From: Cryptomeria japonica
Taxonomy: Eukaryota; Streptophyta; Pinopsida; Cupressales; Cupressaceae
Length of the DNA: 64,000 nt
Direction: 5' to 3'
Assembly (NCBI RefSeq): GCF_030272615.1
Contig: NC_081414.1
Location: 768,626,153 to 768,690,152 of the forward strand
Position numbers and translations under genes: made by a program. Below are positions 11,235-21,187 of the stretch, piece after piece (position 1 is the stretch's first letter; each line of letters starts with the position of its first letter). Below the pieces are notes generated by a model. The model did no database searches and was not told where the DNA came from. It saw only the letters and a program-made list of their open reading frames with translations.

Positions 11235-13398
11235 AAAATTTGAAGAAATCATCATATCTTAAAGTAAAATTTTAAAATATCTTAATTTTAAGATTTGATT
11301 TTATCCATACTGTGATCATCTTGTAAGGTAGAATTAATTTGTAATGAAAAAAAATAAAAAAAATATTAAAGATCATTTAAATGTAAAATTGAAATTGAAA
11401 TTTAATGATTTATTGAATTATTAGAGGGTACCTTAAAAATTATTATAAGATGGAAGTTTAACTATTAGTTATATAATTATTCATATAGTATTGTTGTTTT
11501 TTCACTATAATCTACCAAATAAAATATATTGCATAAGAATAATTAAAATATATTTTGTTTATTTATGATGATAGAAAGTCGTTATAAAGAAATTTTTGTA
11601 TTAGAATGAATATAAAATTTTTATAATTGTAATTTTTATATTAATACAATTTGAATGGAACATATATCAAATGGTTGTGAAAAGTCTATTTTTGAATGAT
11701 GATTTCTAAGAAAAAAGACATATTTTAAATGTTAATTATGGTGAAAGAATTAGAAAACTTTGAGATGCATGTATATAATATATGACTCAATGAGATGTTG
11801 AAAAAATTGGTCATATTTGAATTGTAAGGAGGGGTCTACCTAAAAAAAGTTTATAGAAAGAGATAATAGCTCATGATATATATCACCTTAGTATGTCCAT
11901 GTGTGGTTCTAAGTTTGTGTTCTAGTTAACCCATGAAACATAACATGATATCAAAGCCAAATTATGATCCTTGAGAACAAAAGTGTATTTTAAGGGTTTG
12001 GTGAAAATGAACCACATTTCAATTGTAATAAATGAGCCACCAAAATTATTTCTCAAAAAATTCTAATAATTTAAAACACATTAGTGTGTACTTGGATAAC
12101 CCTAAATTCATGTTATAGACAATCCAAGAAAGATGACATCAATGCACATTTATTAACCTCTAAATAGGTTGTACATGGAGTTATACATGTTAGTTGTAAG
12201 TATATTTGTCCTTCCACCACCTAAATGAGTTTGGTAGATTTGAAAAGAAAAATCTATTACCATTTAAAATTTATTTTAATAGCTTATTATAATATTAATT
12301 ATCTCACATAGATAGATTTGTCAACAAGATTTTGCTCATTAGATTAGTGTAATGGTGAAAATTGAATACTTTTCACTTTTCACTTTTGTTTTGGATTTAC
12401 TTTCACATGATAATTCTTGTACAAGTGAATTTTTTTGCACTAAAAGTTGGCATATTCCTTAAACCTTGCCTCCATGCCCAGAAGGATTGGTCTTAATCTT
12501 TAGTATATCGATTTGTCTATTTGGCCTTAAAATCATGGCATAAAATAAACCCTTTACCTTTTAAAACTTAGATACAAATCAAGCCCATGTCATCTTCCTA
12601 CTAATTATTATGTACCAATTTGAAGTGTGAAACATTTCAAATTGTATTCTAGGGTGTTGTATAAAAAGACATACATTAATTCTTTTCAACACTCCATTTA
12701 GATACATCTATGATTATTTATGATATAGATTCATAATAATGTAGCTAAAGCATCCATATTATATCAACCATTGTACAATTTAGCAACATATCAAGCATCT
12801 TGCATAATTGCTTGTAACAAGTTTCTTTGATCTTTTATTCTAAAGTTATTAAATTAGTCCACCTGGAAATTTGACCAACAAAAAATTACCTTTCTTAGCA
12901 AAATTATTAAAGGTGTTTCTAAAGGTACCAATATCTTTATTGCACATCTACACATGTAGAAGAAGCTTTGATTGTATCTACTAAAGTCAAAATTCTTCCA
13001 AAACAGATTTGCAAATAGATGGTGGATTGTGGTAAATCAAGATCAATTATGGACTACAATTTCAACCCAGGTTTATTATGTACCATGTAATCAACCCTCA
13101 CCAACTTCTAAGAATGATCTAGTTTATTTTTTATTGTTCTATTAATAATGCATCCAAGGACATGAAATTTAAATTTATAATTTTTAAATCTTATGATCCA
13201 AACAATAGACAACTATTTCCTTAATACCAAAATTAACTACATAATCTATTTTTTAAAATTTTAATTTTCTAAGTGATATGATATAATATATCACAATTCT
13301 TAATCAAATCAATTATTATATACTATCATATTTTTTACCTATTTTTTGATAATAGACATGATTTTTTTTCAATTCATGAAAATTATTTAAATATTTTT
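10681..13398. other. AT-rich intergenic stretch without a recognised gene
   Basis: Very AT-rich, with many homopolymer runs and stops in all frames. Apart from the (GA)n tract inside it, no gene, RNA gene or element end could be supported. Confidence 0.5.
11191..11232. repeat. (GA)n microsatellite
   Basis: About 21 uninterrupted GA dinucleotides lie in AT-rich DNA. Confidence 0.95.
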
Positions 13399-13414
13399 TA
13401 TATTTAAATATTCT

Positions 13415-13552
13415 TTTTTTAAAAAAAAATTTGATGGGTAATGGGTCGAAGCCAATAAGATGTACATACTCTACCCCCTTGTAGGATTTGAACGTGTGAC
13501 CTCTCTTTCAAGTGAACAAGTTCTCCACCACTAGGCCAACTCAGGTTGTACA
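13415..13552 (-). mobile_element. tRNA-derived SINE
   Basis: On the minus strand the sequence begins near 13550 with a box-A-like TGGCCTAGTGGTGGAGA. About 35 bases later there is a box-B-like GGTCACACGTTCAAATCC. It ends in a T/A run near 13415. That is the internal RNA polymerase III promoter layout of plant tRNA-derived SINEs. Possible target-site duplications are ATATTTAAATATTC on the left (about 13400) and ATATTCAAATATTT on the right (about 13555), which differ at a few bases. It cannot be a functional tRNA gene because the anticodon arm and acceptor pairing are missing. Confidence 0.72.
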
Positions 13553-13569
13553 AATATTCAAATATTTTT

Positions 13570-16400
13570 ATACTAATGTTTCAAATCATATTTTGATGAA
13601 TCAAGGAAATCTCTATCCCATTCTAATAAAAAATTACATTCAATATAACATAAAACAATTGACACAATTAATTTAAAAACACCAAAAATTATATCAATTT
13701 TTAATCAAATCTTTATCTCATCTTAATAATAGACCACAAAATATAACATTAAACATCTTACACATTTAATTTAAAAACACCCAAAATAACATAATTTTTA
13801 AATCACTATTTATTTTTTTAGAATTAACCATTCTTGTATTCATATAATTTCAAATATCCCACATATGTTGTGGGGTCTAACTGGACACAAATGTCCCTAT
13901 ATGAGCTCTTGTGCACCTTTTTTTTTTTGTGTGTCACTTTAGCATTTGATGTTGACTTATTTGCATTCTTTAGTCATTGTTGGTGAAAAGGAAAAGGATA
14001 AATTGAAATTCAAAGTAATCATTGTGGAAAAGCAATTTCATACATTTTCCTAATAAGAATAAAAAGCAAAGTAAAAGATACAAAGTAATTAGACATTATA
14101 AGGTAAATGACTAATTGTCTAGCTAAGTCTATGGAAAAGCTAGCCCATGAAAAAAAACCCTCTAAATTTGGTTGCTTTGATATGCACGTGGTGATGTCAG
14201 TGTTAGATGCTCTAGCTTTGTAATACTAAAAAACAAATCTTTAAGCTTCCCACTACATTTATGCTATTACATGAATAGTTCATATCCTTACCACTTTAAC
14301 TGACAACACTAAAAAAAAAAAATTTTTGGTAATATTTAAATGTAAAAAGAAAGGCATCATTATTTTGTTGAAAGTTGGTAAAGATTGTAAAGTATTCCTC
14401 AGATCTAATGATGTTGATAAAGTGCTTAGTTGCTCCAAAGAAATGGATTATGATTTTAAATTATATATAAAGATGATTTAGTAGATTAGTGTGTTTTAAT
14501 AGCATAGTACTAGTTTTTTATGAAAAAAAAATAATGTATTATGTTTTTTACTTTTAAAATAGATAAAAAAATATTTTGTTTGTAAAAGTTATATGGAAGA
14601 TGGTAATATACGTTTTGATGTATATTTTTTGGTCTAATTGTTTTGTATGTTTTTAGACAACTCAAGAATGATGTATCTGATGTGGTTATGTCATTGATGC
14701 TCAGAACCACGAATGATAGTTAAAAAATTATTCATTTCATCCTATATGTGTATACTCTAACTCCATTCAAAATGTTGATAAAATAAATCATATAATATAT
14801 ATAAATAATTAATAAAGTCAATTTCTACTATTTCCACAATGTTGAAGCTAGTCTCAACTACATTATAAATAAAGAGGATCTAGACTCCACCTACCTCATA
14901 GTGAATAGTTCAAACTTCAACTTGTTTGGTTGCCTCTTGTTAGATAATTATTAGATTTAATATTATAAGAAAAAGAAAAGAAGATGAAATTGAGTTCTAA
15001 AAATAGCGATGGATGAGACTAAAATAGATTTCATTGCATATAAATAGTGCGACAAGATCTTTACCAAAATTCAATTCATTAGCCCTTTCCAAACATCAAC
15101 ATCAATCTCGACGAAGAGACTTACACTTGACTTTGAACTACACCTCAATGATTCACATCATTAATAATACTATTTATCCTTGTCAAAGAAACATCATTCA
15201 TAAGTACAAAAATGTAATGGTGCTTTCACAAATTTAAATGCCCCAAGTTTAAAAAACCTCCTAAGAAAATATGAGAAAAAATATATTATTTTTTCCTATA
15301 CAATTCTACCATCTCTATTAATATTAAAATTAAGTTATTTTCATTTTTTAAAATATATTTATACTAATAATTTTTTTAAATATATTTATAATAATAAAAA
15401 TTTAAGATTATCTTTAATAAATTTGACAAAATATATAACCATCAATCATTTATTACTAATACGAAAGACTAATTATCTAAAAATTTAACTACTAAATATG
15501 ATAGATTACCATAGATAGAAACAAATAATAAACTATTTTCTAAATGTAAATCTAAAATAAACAAATAAAAATGTCACTAACTCATCCTTGATCAAATAGA
15601 CTAATGTGAACAACAAAATATTAAAAATTTCTAATCAAACTAAAGTTGTGATGGTAGCATCTATTATTATTTCCACCAACATATATTATTATTCTATTTT
15701 GAAAGCATTCCCTTTACTTTCTAGATAAAAAGTGGTGATGTTTCATTAGAAAGAGACAAATCATGTTGAATTTCATTGCTTTTTGATTCCTAAAAAAAGT
15801 AAAGAGAACTTTGTTGGCTTTCCAACTGGATGGAAATAAGTTTTTTTAGTTTAAATCTTTTTAAAATAATTTTAATGCTTGTGCAAGTGAGTGCGACTAA
15901 GATTGTGTCACATGGTTGAGTCATGTCAAAGCACATTTTACTATTAAACAAGTATCTTCTATAAGAAAAATGAGCACACTTTAAAATAGAGACAGAATAA
16001 TGGTTAACATGAGATCATGAGTCAATGTGCACCACACTTGTAATGCCTGGATTTATGGGATTTCCTTTATATAATATTTATGTCTCTAATCAAGTTTAGT
16101 TTAGTTTATATAGAGAAATTTTGGTTTCCTTGGTTTGCATGTTAGGTCTCTAATAATTCCAACAATCTAACAAAACATATTGAAGTGTGTTAGGGGCTCT
16201 GTTGCTCTTCTCTAGAACATGCATTGTTGTCAAGCCTTTAACCAACAAGGTAATAACAAGCATTGTGTATATAATAAGGGGGATGAGATTTGGGTAATGG
16301 GGGATTCCCATGTAGACAATTACCTTGGAATTGTACAAAAGTTAGTGTAAATAAAGATTTCCAAGTGGATTAGTGAAATTAAGTGTAATAGAATAAAGCA
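13570..16400. other. AT-rich intergenic stretch, no gene recognised
   Basis: Stops are dense in all frames. Short frames near 14510-14710, 15034-15237 and 16150-16338 have no domain, codon bias or splice context, so they are not annotated. No complete element could be bounded. Confidence 0.45.
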
Positions 16401-16738
16401 TTTTTTATATAAAGTACTTAATAAGTATTGAAAATAATTTGTTTAAGATAAAAAAGTTGGATTAGACATGTGTATTAGATTGTATTTAAAAATAAAAATA
16501 AATAATAAAAGAAAAGTGCATCTTAAATTAGAATGAGATTAAATAAATTGTGAAAGACAATTGTTATTCAGTTTTAAAATTAGATATGAGATGCAGAGAT
16601 TATTATGATTGTGTATTGTGAACTTGGAAATTGTGTATCTTGCATCTATGACATAATCAATGAATTTTGAGTTTCAATCTATGCATAGCTTTAAATTTTT
16701 AGTTCAATTTGACTTTGCAATTCTTAGAATTTCAATTA
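16401..16738. repeat. Left copy of a ~340-bp direct repeat flanking a CCCH gene fragment
   Basis: Begins TTTTATATAAAGTACTTAA and ends near TTCTTAGAATTTCAAT. A diverged direct copy lies at 17280-17622 with the same landmarks in the same order (GTGAAAGACAATT, GATTGTG-ATTGTGAAC, ATCTTGCATCTATG, TTGCAATTCTTAGAA). The pair flanks the captured gene fragment like LTRs, but I found no TG...CA ends, PBS or clear TSD. Confidence 0.65.
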
Positions 16739-16744
16739 ATTTAT

Positions 16745-17281
16745 AGAAATTGTAGAGGCGGATTTTGACGATTAACTTTGGATAGATATGATTGAATTGA
16801 AGGAGATCCTTGTTGTTGTATTAAACCAAGGTCTTTCTTGTTGGTATGTTTGTCGTTGCGCCAAAAGCTCGAGCTATCAATGAACGTCACAAACACCAGA
16901 CTTACCCAGATCCATAGGAGGCAATTAAGCCATGTCGCGAACCCCGAAAGAGGTGTTGACCACCAAGTCAACAATCTCCCCCTCAGCACCAACTGAGGAT
17001 TCCACACCGATGGAATGAAGGAGACCTCCCGGGATTCAAACCTGTGACCCAAGGCTCTGATACCAAATGTTGGTATGTTTGTCGTTGCGCCAAAAGCTCG
17101 AGTTGTCAACAAGCGTCACAAACACCGGACTTACCAAGATCCACGGGAGGCGATTAAGCCATGTCGCGAACCCCGAAGGAGGTGCTGACCACCAACTCAA
17201 CATTTCTTAGCCTTAACAATCAAGGACTGAATTAAGGTCTCTAGACTAAAAGCCAACTTAATCATTTCATGTTCACCATTG
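16745..17281 (-). pseudogene. Decayed fragment of the CCCH gene exon 1, split by a TRIM
   Basis: Positions 16745-16838 and 17208-17281 match 7266-7440 of the CCCH gene coding exon 1 almost base for base (for example TAGATATGATTGAA, AAACCAAGGTCTTTCTT, AACAATCAAGGACTGAAT). They cover the part encoding residues around 30-90. The join is contiguous in the parent but is interrupted here by a small LTR element. The copy covers only part of one exon, so a DNA-level and an RNA-level origin cannot be told apart. It has no start codon, finger or RRM and cannot make a functional protein. Confidence 0.85.
16839..17202 (-). mobile_element. TRIM (miniature LTR retrotransposon)
   Basis: Two direct repeats of 135 bp (16839-16973 and 17068-17202), each starting TGTTGGTATG and ending TCAACA, enclose only about 94 bp. 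On the minus strand the interior starts with TGGTATCAGAGCC, the primer-binding site for plant initiator methionine tRNA, two bases after the right LTR. It ends with a purine tract (GAGGGGGAGA) before the left LTR. The target-site duplication TTTCT lies at 16834-16838 and 17203-17207. No protein is encoded, so it must have moved with enzymes from another element. The two LTRs differ at about 13 of 135 positions, so the insertion is old. Confidence 0.92.
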
Positions 17282-17622
17282 TTTTATATAAAGTACTTAA
17301 ATAAGTATTAAAAATAAATTGTTTTAGATAATAGAGTTGTATTAGACGTGTGTGTTAGATTGCAAATAAAAATAAAAAATAAAATAATAAAAACAAAGTG
17401 TATTTTAAAATTAGAGAGAGTGGAATTAAACAATTTGTGAAAGACAATTATTATTTAATTTTTAAAATTAAATATTATATGAAGAAACTATATGATGATT
17501 GTGCATTGTGAACTGTGAAACTATGTATCTTGCATCTATGGTATAATCAATGCATTCTCAGTTTCAACCCAAATGACATAGCTCTAAAATCTAGTGCAAT
17601 TTGACGTTGCAATTCTTAGAAC
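17280..17622. repeat. Right copy of the ~340-bp direct repeat
   Basis: Partner of 16401-16738, in the same orientation, diverged by substitutions and small indels. See that entry for shared landmarks. Confidence 0.65.
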
Positions 17623-18045
17623 TTCAATGACTACAATAAAATTGTATTTTATCTTTATACCCATAATTAGAAACTTGGTGATTTTGAAGACTATTGTTCC
17701 AGAATGTTATGTTAGAGATTAGAAATCAATTTGTTCCCTCCTTATTCTAGTTTGTTGGGAGTTTTCTTGATTGTAAGAACCATCAGAAGCATTAATGGTT
17801 CTTATTCTAGCTCCTTGAAAAAATTTCTATGAAGGAGATACATAAATGTTAAGTTCTACTGTTGGGACTATCTCATGGTTCCAAAACCTTCTTCGACCTT
17901 GATGACATTTTGGATTCTATCTTTTATTATAAATATTTAAGTATTATTTTATTGAAATTACTAAAAGAATAGAGTACAGAGATAAGACTAAAATATTAGT
18001 TGTCCTCCTCTAATCTAAGACCACATTTTGGTCAAGAATCCTCAG

Positions 18046-18365
18046 TAGCCATGGATTTGAAGCACATAATAGTGTTGCGGTTAGCAACACAGTTGAAGCA
18101 CAGTGTTGTGAGTTAGGTTTTCAACCTAGAGGTATATGGGTTATTTTAGAGGCTCGTTTTGGGGAGTCAATTGTTTTTCTGAAGGCAACAGAGGTGTTAG
18201 TGCCTTCTAGGGTTTCAGTAGTTGAAAGTTAGTTGTAGGAGTGCAACGAAAGCATTCAAATATTCAAAGGTAGTATGGTTGAGTGTGTTAAAGAAGTGAT
18301 GTCTTTGGAATCATATGTACATGTTCAGGATATTCAAATATCTCCTTTAGCATATTTAATTTCAT
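18046..18365 (+). pseudogene. Possible coding remnant, unknown protein
   Basis: One frame stays open for about 55 codons from around 18046, passes two stops (TAG and TAG near 18229-18237), then stays open for over 40 codons to TGA at 18363. The translated text has protein-like composition (motifs such as PRGIWVILEARFG and VVESLQECNESIQIF if the stops are ignored). I do not recognise a family. In AT-rich DNA such a stretch can also occur by chance, so confidence is low. Confidence 0.25.
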
Positions 18366-18395
18366 GATTATAAATTGTGTTAGAGAATATGGTAG

Positions 18396-18599
18396 CATAG
18401 TTTGCAATTTATGGATTCGATTATGTGAGAGTTTTTTGCATCAACATTTTAGATCACACTTCGTGATCCATCATCAAGATGAGAGAGTGCATAAGGACGA
18501 GAAATTTCACTCTCATCCTAATGATGGATCACAGAATGTGATCTACAATGCTGATGCAAAAAACGCTCACACAATCGAATCTAAAAATTGCAAACTATG
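18396..18599. mobile_element. 204-bp foldback (MITE-like) element
   Basis: The left half from CATAGTTTGCAATTTATGG to GATGAGAGAGTG is complementary to the right half from CACTCTCATCC to CAAACTATG, with scattered mismatches. Arms are about 90 bp around a loop of about 20 bp. The ends are CATAGTTTGCAA and TTGCAAACTATG. A convincing target-site duplication was not found; a TA duplication within the tips is possible. Arms of the same family lie in tandem at 1592-1778. Confidence 0.82.
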
Positions 18600-19179
18600 A
18601 ACATAATGGATTGTGGAAATTTGATGTCATTAATATGGTAGCATTCTAAAACAAATATAAATTTTGTATTAATGCTTAAATTTACTATGAACTTGTGCAA
18701 CTTGATTTGGATAACTTAGAAGTATTGTGTGCCTACAATATTTCATTGATGCCTTCTAATACTTAGATTAATATTTTAATATTTTTCTAAATCATTGATT
18801 TCTTCCTTGTCAATGTGACTCTGATACCCATAGATAGACACTGAATTGGAGATATTCCAACCCATTGTCAATATTTATGTGTTAGACATTAATAAAAGAT
18901 TACGAATACTCCTTTACATAACTAGCCCACCATCACAACTAGGGATTCATCTTGAGTAAGTTTTAAAAGGATTTATTTATATGGGATATGATTACAAGTT
19001 ATCGTCAACTATATAAGGGTTTTGAGAGAACTAGATGTTCTTGGTTTAGAACCTTATTTTGGTCCCAAGTTAGCATGTTGGGTTTAGTTGTCATAGATCT
19101 ATTATACTCCATTTTGTTTGAATATAATACTTGCTTATGTATACCTCTGAGAATTCCCTTCCAAGTCTAAGCTAAGCTT
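18600..19179. other. Sequence left of the gag-only LTR element, no gene seen
   Basis: No protein, RNA gene or element end was recognised. With the inserted element removed, this stretch joins to 27118 onward. Confidence 0.4.
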
Positions 19180-19184
19180 GAAGT

Positions 19185-20443
19185 TGTAAAGCGGAAAAAA
19201 TCAAACCCTAGTTGTTCTCCCCTCCCCAACTCTGAGGAGAGAGAAGGGAGAGTCACTAGGGTTGATGGTTTTCACTTAGGAGGGACTTTACATTCAAAAG
19301 AGGGGTTGAAACCCACAAGATCCAATCCCACGCAATGCAAGATTGGATTCTATATGAGTTTCAAGGGTTAAGACATCAAGGATACCCTCTTTTGTAAAGA
19401 AATGTAGATAGAAAGATTGAACTAGGGATGCATGTAAAGTAGGAAAGATTCACTTATAAACAGAGATAGGAATATGATATGAAGCTGCGGACCTGGAATT
19501 AGCAGTAAAATGTCGAGACGATGCTGTTCTGCAAATTTGAGCGAAAGTTGACGGGACGATGGCGCCCGGCGTGCACATGGTCCTCCGAAAAATCCGCGAA
19601 ACGAAGGTGGATCTGTTCGTCTCTGCACAAGGATTCCAGATCTTCAATTACAGCCGCGTACCTGCAACCTACACACAGAAAAGAGAGGACGATTGGGGGG
19701 TTAGGGATGAGGGGTTTGCCTTTAGGTCAAACCCCGGTTTTGGAATTAACCAAGAAATGAGAATGCTGTAAATGTAAATGTTTGTAATGTAAACAAGTAC
19801 TGATACCTTGTTGTAAGAATGTTTGTATTCTTACATGCGAAGGTGTAATGCATGTAGTATGTAATGTGTTGTAAGTGGTCTCCTCTTCAATGGTTGAATC
19901 CTTGTCTTGAATGCAACACTTAGCCTTGAATGGAGACTTAGAATGATCAATTGCTTGAAGGAATGTTTGAATGCTTGAATGCTTGAATGTTTGAATATCG
20001 TTTCCGCGTCTTGCTCACATATGTCCTCCTCCTTTTTGAGAGGGGAAATGTAGTTTATATACTTGTCAATTAGGGCTGATAGACTGATTTTCCCGACCTT
20101 AGGCCGACCAGGAAATGTTATTTTCCAATTTGCAAACATAAAGACCCGAGACCCAAAAGAGACTGGGCCCAAAATAGGGCCAGGGACCAGGGCGCTGGGC
20201 GCCATGGTCCTGGGGGACCAGGGTGCTGGGTGCCCTAGTCCTGAAGGACCAGGGCACTGGGCGCCATGGTCCCACCTCCAGGGACAACAGGGTGCAAGGA
20301 GGATCAGGCCAGGGTGCTGAGAAATGCAGTTTTTGATGTCATGAACAAGTTTCGGGGTCTCCATTCAGGTTCCGTGTTGCATCGCCATCGTGAAGACCCA
20401 AATGCAGTCAAAATTGCAAGTGTCACAATTTTAGGACGCTACA
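19185..20443 (-). repeat. 3' LTR of the gag-only element
   Basis: Direct copy of 25854-27112. Contains a GC-rich segment at about 20160-20290 with three units of the form GGACCAGGGC-TGGGCGCC-TGGTCC, which can fold on themselves, and a CTTGAATG microrepeat near 19960-20000. Confidence 0.93.
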
Positions 20444-20458
20444 TTTAGCCCCCACTTT
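20444..20458 (-). other. Polypurine tract of the gag-only element
   Basis: Minus-strand AAAGTGGGGGCTAAA directly abuts the 3' LTR, the position used to prime plus-strand DNA synthesis. Confidence 0.75.
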
Positions 20459-21187
20459 AGCAAGAGTATAAGCGTACGCCAATACTTCCGGTAAAGTACA
20501 AGGAAACAACATTGAAAAACTTTCACCACGTCAAGGAGACAAGATACACCAAGCCGCCAGTGGACTAAGGATCTTACGACTTCAATTGACAAAGTAAAAG
20601 GGAAGATCACGAGGGAGAACCATGACTGTCAGTAGTAAGGTTCCCTCACTATGAGTCATGCAAGAAAGATATCAAAAATTTTCAAGGCAAAGCTAAATTT
20701 GTCAAGAAATTTTCAAGTATCTTGAAAAGATATGGACGGGATGTATGCCCCCCTACGTTAAAGCGATCGCACACGCCTCACCGGGGGTGATTGCTTTAAG
20801 GTAGTGATACATATAAGAAATGAGAAGGGAAAGGAGCACGTTATCACAAGGATTTAGCCCCCAAGTGTGAGATAAGCCCAAGGATAATAGACACAAAACA
20901 CCAAGCACGAGGTGACTTCGCTTTCCTCGGGGTCAGTATGCTGTATGATAATTCATGTATATCATATGTATGTATGCATAATTGTTCTTCATTCCCCAAT
21001 CAAGGAAGGTCACCTAGAAGAAGGGAACACATGTCTTTTGAGTCAACATGAGAGAGACCAAAAGAGATCTCAATGCTTTGCATCGTCCTCAAGTAGACAA
21101 CACTAAGGACAACAAATAGAAGAATGAGAATAACACATAGAAGAAGTAACAAAAGAGAGGAGGAGAGAATCTGCTATGCTAATGAAA

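Noticed and set aside
13415-13552. A functional tRNA gene on the minus strand
   Set aside because: Box A and box B are present, but the stem pairing and anticodon arm of a tRNA are not. The T/A tail and flanking repeats fit a SINE better.
19422-20448. Short frames on both strands repeated at 26091-27123
   Set aside because: They lie in the two LTRs and are identical because the LTRs are identical. There is no protein signature.
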